A stretch of DNA of 64,000 bases from Trachelipus rathkii (Eukaryota; Arthropoda; Malacostraca; Isopoda; Trachelipodidae): the NCBI GenBank assembly GCA_015478945.1, contig JABUQX010028474.1, positions 1 through 64,000 of the forward strand, read 5' to 3'. Both the position numbers and the translations under genes were made by a program. The notes under the pieces were generated by a model that was not told the origin of the DNA, searched no databases, and saw only the letters and a program-made list of their open reading frames with translations. This document shows positions 21,581 to 33,115 of the stretch, piece by piece. The stretch's first letter is position 1. Each line of letters begins with the position of its first letter.

Positions 21581-22803
21581 AGGTCAGGTAATTATTCAAA
21601 AAAATTCTAAAATAATTAAAAATCAAATATTAATAAGCCTCAGTTAAAAAAAATGAAAATTTGGCAACTCATAACTGACGCCATTTTTGAAATAACAATT
21701 ATTGCAAATATAAAAAGTAAAATTATAAAATAAATTCAATTTGAATTCGTTTTTTTGTGCTAAATTTAATCTATATTACAATTATCTAAAAAGTATACTC
21801 AATTATGTTAAAACATCAATAACTTACCTTTTAACACTTAAACTTTCATTAAAATCGTACAATACAAAACTTTTAGAGAGAGGGTTTTGAGCATTGATCA
21901 TTAGGAGAAAAGATATTATTGTTTACATTTCAAAAAAATAGATGCCCAGACTATCACTGGAAAAAAACCAAAATTCATCCTTTCTTGAGCATACGTCAGC
22001 ACATAACTGAGTAATTAAGTAATATAGTAATTTTAGGAGAAAGTTCTTTTAAAAGACGGTATTTTTAAAGTAACCGTTAGTCCTTTAATGGCAAAGTTTA
22101 ATATTAGATCTATTTTTATTAATGACTATTAATTTAATAAATAATTACTAAACCTTTCCTTATTAAAGACATTGAAACGAATTCCAGAGAGGTGGTGATT
22201 AGTGTATATAAGAGCTAGGCTAGATGGCTTCAGCATTCGAAATGAAGCAAAACACAGAGGTCTTGCAATACAATGCAACGTATTGATTTATGAAATTATT
22301 AGGACTTAAATTTAATTTAATTTATTTTTAAGTAAGATTGGCAGCAACGAAAACAAGCAATCAGCAAATTATGAGGTAAGCGGGTAAAACATACCTATTT
22401 TGAATATAGTAATGTCTTGAATGAATGATGAAGTAGGATTTCTCTCTATGAATATAGTCTTCACTATGATACTAACGATACTAACAGTATAACAGTAATA
22501 CTACAATATTTCCTTTCACATTTACAGTTTATAAAAGTTAAAGAAATAAGGAAATAAATGCAAAGTTAATTAAGTTTACTAACAGATATCATTATCATGG
22601 TTGAAAGAGTTTTTCACTCTTTTGTGAATCCAATTGCTGAATACTATTAAATCTAAAAAATAATAATTTTAATAGTAGACCTCATTTGTCACTTGATTAC
22701 TTGATGACCGGATGAAATTTCTGGGCTATGAAAAAACGTGACCCATTCCTTAAAACTAGATCCACAATTACCCATACAAATTGTCAGTACAACATTCCTG
22801 ACA

Positions 22804-23075
22804 TATATATTATATATATATATATATCATATATTAATATATATATATATAATATATATATATGTGATGTTGTCTTTCTCTCTATATATATATGATATAT
22901 TATATATTAATATAGTTATTTATATATATATTATATTACTATATACTATATATAATTATAAAAAGATATCCTTATTGTATTTAATTATTTAAATTATATA
23001 CATAGTTTGTTAATATATAATATATTTAATATATATCGATGTTATAATATTATTTATATTATATTATATATAGGA
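22804..23075. repeat. (AT)n microsatellite flanking the LTR element
   Basis: It starts at the very base after the LTR end. The retroelement is thus bordered by AT arrays on both sides. Confidence 0.88.
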
Positions 23076-23112
23076 ATATAAAAATGATTGTAGAAATGAC
23101 TATGTATCGACG

Positions 23113-23185
23113 TGGTACTTTCCTGGGGCTCAGTCGGTAAAACGCTGAGCCCTTTGTAAGAGGAAGTCGTAATCTCAAATTCCTA
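23113..23185 (+). repeat. tRNA-like SINE head (degenerate)
   Basis: GGGGCTCAGTCGGTAAAACGC matches a polymerase III A box / tRNA D-arm, and AATCTCAAATTCC about 40 bases later resembles a B box / T-arm. The order and spacing fit a tRNA-derived SINE head or tRNA pseudogene. The acceptor stem does not pair convincingly, so it is not a working tRNA. Confidence 0.5.
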
Positions 23186-23344
23186 TTGAAATTTTCAATA
23201 CTTATCAGGCTGTTTGTTGAACTCGAGATAATCAGTCCCCAATAAGCGTTTGAGCTTTTAAAGCTGTTTATTGTAGCAGTCTGTCATCTTCTTCTACTGC
23301 TCGTTCCTCAGCATCACGGGTCACTGCAGTAATTATCTTAAAGT

Positions 23345-23990
23345 TTCTATCTCCCAGAGGTGTAATAAAACTCGACTGTTGAATTTGCATAGAATATTTT
23401 ATTGACAAACGCTTTCAGTTATATTTAACAATTTTGCACACCTAAGCTTACATTTAATTACAATATTATAACTGTTATGTGCTCTCCTGCACACATGTAA
23501 TTTCTCAATAAACAAACTATTTTTATTAAATAATATACATAATATGGAGCAAAATTCTAAAAACATTATATTAAATTAGATTTTATATTATTTTGTACAA
23601 ATTAAATGATAATATATTTAAAAAGGCAAAGTATATTGTAATTCAAATTTTTTCTTGCTGCCTCTCAAACTTATTTTAAATAAAAAAACGGGAAATAAGC
23701 GCGCGAAAATGCATTTTTATAACATAGGTCTTGGACAAACTTAAATACTATATAAACAACAATTTTTTATAACACGCTAAAATGCTAAAATAGTAAATAT
23801 TATATCATTCAGTAACACATTATAATGATGAAACAACGAGAAAATATATTTAATACAAATTATAATAAACGTTGATTTTACTCTTACAAAAATTGATAAA
23901 AAGTCTTATCCTTAAACGACTGTTTTCTTTAATTTGATTATTGGATTCTTAATATTTTTATGGGTAATGCACTACATATCATTTTCGCCC
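23345..23990 (-). repeat. Direct repeat, copy 1 (about 650 bp)
   Basis: The block AATATTTTATTGACAAACGC...TTTCAGTTATATTTA...CTCTCCTGCACACA (23385-23500) recurs at 25735-25860. The far end (AATATTTTTATGGGTAA, near 23960) recurs near 26350, so the duplicated stretch is at least 600 bp with a diverged middle. On the minus strand it carries CAATAAAATATTC, a possible poly(A) signal. It could be an LTR or the 3' UTR of a tandemly duplicated gene. Confidence 0.7.
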
Positions 23991-24134
23991 CTACAAGTGG
24001 AGCGCATTTTTACACTAAAAATTATATACTAAAATCACTAAATATTATTTCAGTAACAACCTAACAGTAACCTTTGAAACAACATTATTATTATTAAATT
24101 TAAAACGTAAATGCACTTTTTTTTCTACTTAATT

Positions 24135-25680
24135 ATTTTTTTAAACAACTGCACTGTTGGTCCTATGCTCAGTAGATGAGTTGGTCTTCATGGAAAGCGA
24201 ATCATCATCTGATTGAGAAACCATCTGTGAAGACGAACTATCAGCTGGTAAAGGAACCATCTGCAAAAGCGAATTACCTATCGATAAAGGAACCATCTGT
24301 GAAGTCGATCTACCAGTCGGTAGAGGAACCATCTGCGAAGGAGATTTACCAACTGGGTGTTGAAACTCGTCCGAAAGATATAAAACTTGATGTTGATCTC
24401 TCTGGTGCGATATTGAAGGAAGTACGAATCACCAAGAAGAATACAGCGTGAAAGAAGATAATACATTGACAGTGGTATGAGATTCTTCATTGTAGTAGAC
24501 ATGTCACTATATTGGAGTTTATTCTTCTCCATTCTTCTAAGAAAACCAATATACATATAGTAGCAGCGGTATGTGTTCTGCCATTGCAGTGTACGTGCTA
24601 TTAAATATATAATGATGGTGATTCACTTCTTCAGGTTATCCATCCATATACTGTATCAGTGGTATGAGGTGCTAATTGGTTGAGACGTAATACCATATAT
24701 GGATGAATCTTTCCTCTATTTGAACCAGAGCTGAAGAGACAAAATGGAAGTTCATCTGAAGTTGTAATATTTGAGTCCTTCCGTAGAGAGGGTAGTTAAT
24801 TATCCAAGTGTCAACGGAACCAGTCACGTGAAACTGAGGTTGATAGACCTGGGTATTAACTGAGTGACTAATGTTCTTGTTCCCATAGATCTGTTACATC
24901 TTGAAATTCGTACTAAACTAAAGCTTGAAGGCCTTGAATTAACGGTATAATTTGTTCCCGTCTTTACCAGTCTGCTTGTTGTTTGAAGATTTTCGTTAGT
25001 GTGACATCTTGAAATTGAGATGAACGATGGCGAAATCAGCCATGTTAAACTGTGGTTGGTAGGAATGGGCATTAACATGGGGACTGATTGGCGCTTCATA
25101 ACAATGCTGGATTTTTCTTCTTAGATCTGGTTTTCTGCTGGGAACTACTACTTTATTGTTGTCCGCTTCTTTTCCCAGGGAGACCAACTTTGTAGTGGAA
25201 GCAGTTCGTTTGCACTTTCTTCTTTAATCTTCCTTTTACTGCGACGAACACCTTCATGTAGAGGTAGACTTCTGAAAGCATCTTCTTGAAAAGATGTTCT
25301 CGAAGGCGAAGGTTATTCTTCTTCGACCTGGCCTCCTGCTAAGGGCTGATTGGAATCGGGAGGCTCATCTTCTTTACCTCAGTAGGGGTGGTCATCTGCT
25401 TGCACTATCGTAGGAGAGAGACTGCTGCTTGTGTAACCATAGGAGAGACTGCTGCTTGCGTTACCGTAGGAGGGAGATTTCTGCTTGCGGCACCATAGGA
25501 GCGGGAATTTTGCTTGCGTCACCGCAGGAGAAGGACTTCTGCTGCTGCATGAAGAGAAACTTCTGCTTGAAGAGTTTTGGCGTTCAACTTCCAGGGTCAC
25601 CAATATGAAGCGAGAGGAGATGTTGGGCTTACAGCTATCTCCTTTTCTTGTGGTTGCTCCTCCGCTTCAAATGTAGTTGT
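24135..25680 (-). CDS. Tandem-repeat protein block between direct repeats, unknown
   Basis: The whole interval consists of short in-frame repeats. At 24180-24360 there are four to five 36-bp units (12 residues, QMVPLP...SSS on minus; KEPSVK...Y on plus). At 24820-25110 a sequence of about 200 bp occurs twice. At 25385-25560 there are about five units near 30 bp (Ser-rich ASSSLSYGYTSSSLS on minus). Minus-strand pieces include SRSFSSCSSRSPSPAV and a basic segment (SRKPDLRRKIQ). Strand is not certain; I prefer minus because of the possible poly(A) signal downstream. Low-complexity Ser/Pro composition suggests a disordered or secreted structural protein, but no family is recognised and frames shift repeatedly. 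Confidence 0.4.
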
Positions 25681-25694
25681 TGTAGTAGTTGATG

Positions 25695-26390
25695 TTCTCT
25701 CTCTCATAGGTATAATAAAACTTCTGGAGTGATTTGGATAGAATATTTTATTGAAAAACGCTTTCAATGATATTTAGCAATTTCCTACACCTAAAGCTAA
25801 AATTTAATTCTAATATTATAACTTTGTTATGAACTCTCCTGCACACATCCAGTTTTTCATTAAACAAGGTATTTTTAATATTTAATATATTTAATAAGGT
25901 GCATTATCATACAAAAATATAATAAAAAAATACAAAAATACAAAAATACAAAAATTCAAAAAATATAATATAAGTTTTAATGATTTTTGCGATCTTTATG
26001 TTATTCGAATCCCTCTTATTTTGAACAAGAAATAGCTTTTGTTTTCATTTTTTATTTATTTGCAAAACTAAGATATTATTATCATCAGTTTAAAAATAAA
26101 ATATACCATAACCATAAAGCAGAGACACATTATTATGAATCTATTACCACTAAAATGACTGCGATGCCTTCCGTTTTCGCTGTACCTTTTTCAGAACAAA
26201 TGCTAAAAAATAAGATTTTCATTAAAACTGCTGTACAGTTCCATATAGTTCAACACATTCATATAGTGTTTTATTTTCCCGAAACTTTAGCTCGCATGTT
26301 AATTCATAATAATTCACTGGTTTCCTCTAATCTGGTTATTGAAAACGTAATATTTTTATGGGTAACACACACAACACACACTATATAATA
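25695..26390 (-). repeat. Direct repeat, copy 2
   Basis: It pairs with 23345-23990, with best identity at 25700-25890 and again at 26330-26360. The middle contains a plus ORF of 133 codons (25987-26388) with no recognisable domain, rich in Phe/His/Tyr. It also carries the CAATAAAATATTC motif on the minus strand. Confidence 0.68.
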
Positions 26391-26399
26391 ATATTCGTT

Positions 26400-26680
26400 T
26401 AGTAGAATCTTGTTATATACACTCACTAATTGGAAAAAAAATTATCTATATTATATATATAGAGTAGTATGATATAGCGAGGGTTATTATATGACTATTT
26501 TACGTATAATGTTTATAGATATCTTGTTATATCACTCACTATATGGAAAAAAAATTACTATATTAAGCTGATTTTTTATTATGATATCTATTCAAAATAT
26601 ATTTATATATATACTAGATATGATATATTATAGTATAATTTTGATATATCACTCACTATAAAAATATATATACTATATAT
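26400..26680. repeat. Tandem repeat, unit about 115 bp, three copies
   Basis: ATCTTGTTATATCACTCACT followed by an A-run recurs near 26405, 26520 and (more diverged) 26637, separated by AT-rich spacers. Confidence 0.6.
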
Positions 26681-26686
26681 AATATG

Positions 26687-26689
<3 letters not shown>

Positions 26690-26718
<29 letters not shown>

Positions 26719-26722
26719 ATAA
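26690..26722. repeat. (AT)n microsatellite
   Basis: Short pure AT run directly after the 115-bp repeats. From 26723 to 27070 I see no gene. Confidence 0.85.
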
Positions 26723-27074
26723 ATTTCTATATTAAATAACAGAATAGGCATTTGTTAGTGTTAGTGGGAATATCATCTTTTGTATTGCATCTACACTGTT
26801 TTCTATAGAGTTTCTAGAAGTATAGTTTTGTCACAAGAACATCAATTTGGCCCGTGTTCAGTGTTGTCCTAATATGAAATCAGATAAATGTTAATAATCC
26901 AATCTTTACTCTCATTCTGGTTGCTAATTTCATAAAATTTTTAGAATCTTTCAAGCCATCTGTAAGTTTCCAATTTTCATCCCAAACTTTCTTCAGTTTC
27001 TTCCCATTTTCGCTTTTTCCTTTACTAGTATTTTCGCAAAGATGATCAACTCTTGTCAGTGCGGCACTTTATAT

Positions 27075-27313
27075 GTATAATATATATAATATATATAATA
27101 TATATATATATTATAGTATACCTATATATAGAATAATATATATATATATATATATATAGTTATAAATATATATATATATAGTATATACTATATAATATAT
27201 TATAATTATATATATATATTTATATAGATATATATTATATATATATATATGATATATATAATATATATATATATATATATTATATTATATATATAGTATA
27301 TAATATATTACTA

Positions 27314-27345
<32 letters not shown>
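27075..27345. repeat. (AT)n microsatellite
   Basis: Interrupted AT array of about 270 bp. The region 27346-28320 behind it is AT-rich without a supported gene. Confidence 0.9.
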
Positions 27346-27346
<1 letters not shown>

Positions 27347-28319
27347 GAAGTAAATTTTTAATTTCATCACAAATGTTTATAAATCATGACTGAATATTTT
27401 TCAAAATTGGATAATAATATTATTATACTAGTTGGAAATTTAACATCCTAGAATTTAATGTAGATGTTATAGGAAGTAAGACACAAAGTTTAAAAACGAA
27501 AATCGGAAGCTGAACATTGTGTCCTTTCTCAATTTCAAAAAGTTGAATACTACATTGACATTTCTGTCTAGTTAAATGCTTGATGCGGAAAATCAGAAAA
27601 TTGGCCGAATTCAACGATACCAGCAATAATCTAGTGAGATAGTAATATATAGAGCGTTGGTAGTTAGATTACTATATCGTTAGATAGCTACTATGGAGGC
27701 ACTAGTTATAGTATAGTTGGTATATGTTAATTATTATTGAGTGTAGATTTGTTTAAAATGTTCGATTGATGTGGCAGATGTAGCCTAAATAAACATGAAT
27801 TTTTAATATATAGTTGTATATAATAGTAGTATATAGAAGAGGTAGGAGGTAAGTTTTCCTGTACAATCCTAATGTTGTTTTTTAGTCTTTAATTTTCATA
27901 ATATTTGAGTTTTCAGAGCGGTATAACAATTGAAATTATGTTTCTAATGTATTGTTTTTCCTGTCCCCTCCTTTGAGCGTCCGTTGAGTGGGTGTGATCC
28001 ATTAAAGGTGAAAATATATTATATTATATAAAATATGGTGATTGATTAGATAACTCTGTTATTGACATTCGCGGAACGAGAGGTCTGTAATAACTACAAA
28101 AATAATATTTCCACATATTGTTCTAGAATTATGGGTTTCTCACTGATTACAAATCAAGTTTTGCCGATAAGCCATGCCCATACAATAAAGGGTAGTCATC
28201 CTGTCATCCACATAATATTTGTTTCACGTCGGGAATGAATATATATAGGTCTACCTTTAACCGATCATCCCCATTGCGATTGGCTGAGACGGGCGTAAAT
28301 ATCAGCAACGCGACGTCTA

Positions 28320-29097
28320 TTTAATTATATTATAATATATTGATAATAATAGATATATATATATATAAGTCTATTAATATATATATAATATATAAATGAT
28401 AATATAATAATGTATATATATATATAGTAATAATATTATATATATATATATATATATAGCACTTGTATGTAATATAATTAATAGATCGATATAGGAAAAT
28501 TGAGGGTCTCCTGTTGGTGTTATGAGTTGAACGTCCGTAGGAATCTTTCTATATTTATTGTGTGATTTATAAATATGATAATATAGTATATACTTAATAT
28601 ATTATGGTATATTATAGGTTATATATATATATCTTACTTATATATGTTATTTATTTGGTTACGGGTTTATTCTGATATACTACGTAGTAAACTTTAGGAG
28701 GTGTAGTATATAGGTATATGATTAAATGAATATATATTATAAGCGTATAACTGTGATATAAAGTATAATCTAGTATGGTATAGGCTATAACTAGCGTGTA
28801 TGGTGGTGTGCGGTGAGTATCTATAGAGAGAGTAGTGAGAGTAGTGAGGGGTGTGTATTAATGGTTTATATTCTATAATCAAGAGTCGGTATCTAGTCTT
28901 ATTATCTAATATATATAAATATATTATATATACGTCTATATGAGGGTATTACTATAGTGTCTAATATTAATATAGTATTAATATCTATAGCATGTAACAT
29001 AGAGTACTTATATATATAAGCTTATGTGAGTACCTTACGAGTTATGTATCTATGTACTATATATCTGTAATATAATATAGTATATGATATAATATAC
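28320..29097. other. AT arrays and G-skewed low-information DNA
   Basis: Short AT runs (28345-28460, 28560-28650) alternate with TAGTATAG-like sequence in which G clearly exceeds C on the plus strand. Stop codons are dense in every frame. No gene seen. Confidence 0.6.
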
Positions 29098-29160
29098 CGC
29101 ATGGGCGCGGCCGGCAGGAATGAATTAGGGGGGGCAGATTTTTCATCTAATACAAAATTT
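29098..29160 (+). repeat. hAT-like transposon terminus (candidate)
   Basis: CGCATGGGCGCGGCCGGCAGG followed by a G7 run and CAGATTTTTC resembles the CAGGGGCGTAGCCAGG...GGGGGGG ends of many invertebrate hAT elements. It stands in TAG-rich low-information DNA (to about 29760), downstream of the hAT C-terminal fragment at 30200-30546, so it may be the end of that copy. Confidence 0.35.
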
Positions 29161-30199
29161 TAAAAAGCACCTAAGAATATATATAGATATAAGTAGTATA
29201 TAAATATATTTATATAATATTATATATAGTCAATATATATATATACTGTGAGTAAATATTATATTACTTATATAAATATATATTATATATAGCTAATACG
29301 TATATGATAGTTGAGTTTTATATAGGAGGGGATATAGTAATATAAGGATTATAGTAGGTATATAGTATACGTGATTAGTATAGCGCATATGGGTATAGAT
29401 ATACTTAATGGTAATATAGTATCAGTGTAGTGACGTCTATTATTCAGATATACTATTAGAGGTCATATGATGTGAGTATATATATATATATAGTAGGATA
29501 GGAGTGATAGATTATAGTATAATACGGGTATTAGACTTAATTAATGTAATCATAGCTAGATAAGTATTAAGCTATATGATATAAAGATAGTATAAGGTAT
29601 TACGTATAGTGTCAATAGGATAACTTAATAGAATAATGCACTATAGTAGCTTATAGTACATAATACTATATATTGACTAGTATATATCTTATCTATGTGG
29701 GATTAGCCTATTACTTTACTCATACTTAGTGAGCTATAGATTATGATATTAGAATAATTAATATATTTCCATTGCTGGGACTTACAAGGTTATTTTGGTC
29801 AATGTTATTCTTTCTTTTTTTGACACCGTCTGCGACGCTTTACTATCACCGGCGTCCCAACTGTAAATTTATAATTGAATACACCCATTGTTTTTTATAA
29901 TAAATCTCTAGATATTAACTGCTTAAGTTCACTATGTCAATCAAGAATATTAAACTTGGTGAACAGACTGTGTAGGAGCGATATATTGACTCTCACTTAG
30001 TTGACTCTTAATCACAAGTAATAACACTAATAGAGAAGTAGTGCTGAAAATAATATTTGGATATGAGTCTGAGGGCAACGGCACTAAGAATCTAGTTTCA
30101 TTCTTTTGTTTTATGCGAGAGAATGTATTATTGAGAAAATTGGAAGAGTATCTTCTGGTCTCTCTATATATCGTGTGAGAGGTTGGCTCGACGAGTCGC
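29161..30199. other. AT-rich DNA between hAT terminus and hAT C-terminus
   Basis: Up to about 29760 this is short AT runs and TATAGTAG-like sequence. The minus ORF at 30258-29950 (102 codons) has no motif except that its start overlaps the hAT C-terminal tail in another frame. Confidence 0.5.
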
Positions 30200-30546
30200 G
30201 AAAAGTTATTATTGTTTTTTATTCGAAACTTTTTCTCTGTGAACACTGAGCAAAACATAATCCATTTAATCGATCTTCAGAAAAATAGTTGACCTTAGCC
30301 ATATTTTAACTCGTTCTTAAAGTGCTGAATGATCTTCCAATTGTGCAAGTCGTTGGTGGAATCGTTAGAAGAATTTTAATTGCTTGTAAAACAACAGGGA
30401 AAAAAGCGCAATGTTTTAGGATCAGTTCACCACAGCACACATTTTCGTCTACATCTAACCCTTGGTCCCCATCTGATTTCTTCCATAAGTTGAGAACCAT
30501 GATTCTGCTTCACCTTTCAAGTTCTCAATATTGTATATGGTTTTGA
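30200..30546 (-). pseudogene. hAT transposase C-terminal dimerisation domain
   Basis: The frame 30500-30306 contains LLTIPPTTCTIGRSFSTLR, the highly typical C-terminal hAT dimerisation motif. After a frameshift the expected EDRLNGLC and LSVHREKV motifs continue to about 30200. This domain packs transposase molecules together. Similar proteins are annotated as zinc-finger MYM-type 1-like. The copy is broken, and the N-terminal two thirds are not contiguous with it. Confidence 0.88.
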
Positions 30547-31089
30547 GGTGATTCAATTTTTCTTTTATTCAGATATGGTTAAATTTTTAATTCTAGCGGG
30601 ATGTAAAATACAGAGAATTGTTGGTATTCTGTTGTCTTCCGAAAATCTGATATGCAGAGACGAAAATCTAGTGAATCTAGGTATGCGTATTAAATAGTGA
30701 AACTCTGAAATAATCCTCCACATAACTGCTTGAAAAAGTTAGGTCTTTGCATTTGTTTGGACACTATCCGTGGCATTGAGAATTCTATGAAATAAAAATT
30801 CTGCAAGTTTCTTAACACTGGTAAAAAGTTCCTTGAAAACAGAAGCGTCAACAATGTTTTTTTTTCGCTTGCTATAGTTTTTACTTATTTCCTAAATTGA
30901 GCTTTGTCACCCCGATGACTAGTGAAAACCTTTCCAGATTGATAGTTTTAGTTTGATAAGAATGGTCGTGACAGTTCGAACGTAAAGGAGGAATACTACA
31001 TGGGGCCATGACAGGCCCGTAGCCCAGGAATTTTTTTCGGGCGGGGGCCTGTTGACTTGTCGCAGTTGTGTACATTCAAAATGAAAGTT

Positions 31090-31275
31090 AAATTATATAT
31101 TATATATAATATTAATATAGATACTATAGAGTTCGGGTATATATATATATATAGGGTGTTTATATAGTATATATAAATATATATATATTAGTTATTATAT
31201 ATATATAGGTATAATATATTGGAGTATATGTATATGTGGTTATGAATATTATAGGGTATATATATATATGAACCT
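31090..31275. repeat. (AT)n microsatellite
   Basis: Interrupted AT array just inside the left end of the inner hAT-like element. Confidence 0.85.
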
Positions 31276-31299
31276 ACCATCGTTTTATAAGGTCAATGT

Positions 31300-32480
31300 C
31301 AGTTTCCTTGCTTTTTGTCTGACTGAGGTGATTCAAAATATGTTCATTGCTGACTTCTGTGCAAGAGATCTCAAGTGAATTGTACATAAAGCAAGACTCT
31401 GTAATGCGGATCTCTTCTTCCAACACTGTTATGCTTTCGTAAAATACGTTTTGAGACGTCTCTTTTGATGTCGAAAGTTCTTTCTATCTGTTTGTTGGCG
31501 GTTGGTGGATTACTAGGCAATAGCTGCTTGGGCGATTATATTGCGGATGAGAGGCATGTTATGGAAACCTCCTCTTGTGCACAACTTCAGCCACACCTTG
31601 ATCCAAGTTTTTGGTTTTTCATTTCTAACAGCCATTTACGTACGCTGCCAGAAACACCACTCTCCTTTTAGTGTAGTCCTCGTGAGGGTCTGGAAGGTCT
31701 CTTCTTTAATAAATAGGAATGCGTTTGGTTTCAATTATGCGTATATAGGGGTACTATTTGTTCGAGTGGGTTGCTGGTTAGAATATATTACTGAATGTGT
31801 ATAGATCGATAGGTGGGTTTCATTGCGAGAGAAAGTCGGATTCGGTAGTTCAACGAAGAAAGTCAGATCATGCCAGTTAAAGTGGGATATATGATTAAAC
31901 TTGATGGTGCGGTAAGTATGAGTTCGGGATCTGAATAATGGGGCCGACATTACACATCTGATTGTTTTCTGAACTTTGGTATGTTATTGGATGTTATTTC
32001 AAATATCCGGTAGAGTTGTTGTGCATTTGAACATTTGGTATGCGTTTTGTGTGTATATGGGGTTTTTTAAATCTCTGTCTGCATTTTGTCTATCTTTTCG
32101 AGAAGCTGAAAAGTGTATTAATTAAGTTTATTGAACTGACAATGTCCAAATGGACACTGCTGTAACTGTTTTGACAAGGTGTTAGTTATTCCAAGAATTT
32201 ACTTAAAACGTATAATGTTTATTATAAAATTCCAAAATTAACTGATTGAATTTAACAAGGAAGTAGCTTTCTGTGATAATCACACACGCCTTCTTTTATT
32301 TCCTTCCAACGAACCGTGCTAGGGTGTGTAACATTGACGTGTGCACAAGTATTGGCTTTCAAGAGTCTCTTTAAAAGGAAAACCGCTTCATCTGGTCTCG
32401 TACATCTTTTTGATCCTCTTGTTATTTTTGGATTCCTAGAAAAATTTTTATTTTATCTTCCAGAAGTTTTGTGCGCCTTC
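31300..32480 (-). pseudogene. Probable remainder of inner hAT transposase
   Basis: Minus-strand fragments such as SNPPTANKQIERTFDIKRDVS (31600-31460) lie where the middle and C-terminal part of the inner transposase should be. No diagnostic motif is left. The plus-strand ORFs here (31465-31804, 32316-32519) are considered antisense. Confidence 0.3.
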
Positions 32481-32499
32481 GGACTCGATCGAGAAAAAA

Positions 32500-32855
32500 A
32501 GTGCATATTTCAGAGATGAATGCAAGGACGTTTCGAAATGTCTGAATTTTAGAAGAGTCTGAGAGACATAGATTTTAAACAATGTGCTACACAATGTTTG
32601 TATAGAGCTTTAGCATACTCATTCCGAATAACAAGATTGCACTCCTCGGAATTCGCCTCTCATGGAAGAGGCTGCCATCATAGTCCTTGGCCTCTTAAAT
32701 TGTTCGCATAGTTTTAAACCAAGATAAGCCGAGTGCTCTCCAAATGACATTTGCCAGCTTTCCCCTGAGTGATACGTCATAAAAGCCGGAACAATAATAT
32801 AAAAAGTCCTCTGCTTAAAGTAAGAATAGGGGTAACCCACCTCCATCACCTCCAA
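32500..32855 (-). pseudogene. hAT transposase core fragment (inner copy)
   Basis: The frame 32855-32619 ends with MMAASSMRGEFRGVQSCYSE. The usual family form is YDGASSMRGEFRGVQ, which lies in the RNase H-like catalytic domain. After a frameshift KALYKHCVAHCLKS follows, matching the family's HCVAHxLNL. The first Asp of the usual YDGA motif is not preserved in this reading (MMAA). Confidence 0.8.
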
Positions 32856-32999
32856 ATCAAGTACCTTTACACAAATGTGAAAAACCTGTTCTGTTTAGGG
32901 AAATATCGCCGTTGTTTCAATCAGCTAATGTTGAAAAAAAAAATTGTTTTTTATTAACTTCTCCGAACTATCTTCCTTAATTATAAGCAGACTAAATGA

Positions 33000-33115
33000 C
33001 TGTATGATTCAATTCTGTTTCATCGGACTCGTATTCACTGAATTTTTTAACGATAGAAGAATGTGGTTCTTCAAAACCTGGTCATCTCCATTTGCTCGAA
33101 CCTAAGAAGGCTTCT
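33000..33115 (-). pseudogene. hAT transposase N-terminal fragment (inner copy)
   Basis: A minus-strand frame reads GDDQVLKNHILLSLKNS then a Ser/Pro/Met-rich tail. It resembles the DUF4371/TTF-type hAT segment (GDDxxLKxHL...KNATYxS). It sits correctly upstream of the core fragment at 32855. Confidence 0.55.

Larger units (their letters stand above)
18358..22097 (-). mobile_element. piggyBac-like DNA transposon inserted at TTAA
   Basis: The LTR copy is interrupted exactly between a TTAA at 18354-18357 and a TTAA at 22098-22101, the duplicated target expected for piggyBac. The uninterrupted LTR copy has a single TTTAATAAAA at this point (about 6248). The inserted DNA begins CCCTCTGTCC and its other end reads CTTTGCCATT on the opposite strand, consistent with degenerate CCCTTTG-type terminal inverted repeats. 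The element is about 3.74 kb, longer than the usual 2.4-3 kb, mainly because of AT and GA arrays at 18600-18770 and 20718-21580. Confidence 0.85.
5158..22803 (-). mobile_element. Giant Ty3/gypsy-type LTR retrotransposon with nested piggyBac
   Basis: Two copies of a sequence of about 1.85 kb flank a 10 kb interior encoding a gypsy-type reverse transcriptase and RNase H on the minus strand. The copies are 5158-7006 and about 17184-22803, the latter interrupted by 18358-22097. A tRNA-Lys-like primer-binding site on the minus strand lies just inside the 17.2 kb copy, so that copy is the 5' LTR and the element reads right to left. LTR ends read TG...CA in this orientation (starting TGTAGAG at 7006 and TGTCAGG at 22803). 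The total is near 13.9 kb without the insertion, long for Ty3/gypsy. All ORFs are broken. I could not recognise an integrase. Both flanks are AT arrays, so no target duplication can be read. Confidence 0.85.
17184..22803 (-). repeat. 5' LTR of the giant retrotransposon, split by piggyBac
   Basis: The segments 17209-18357 and 22098-22803 together reproduce 5158-7006. The inner limit is uncertain: clear homology with the other LTR stops near 17201-17208 (AAGGGGAG), but a CA end placed at 17184 would leave a normal short gap to the primer-binding site. The outer limit is CTGACA at 22803, followed at once by an AT array. Confidence 0.82.

Noticed and set aside
31465..31804. Plus ORFs, one starting with a signal-peptide-like stretch
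   Set aside because: They oppose the strand of the surrounding hAT pieces and have no homologous motif. The hydrophobic start can arise by chance.
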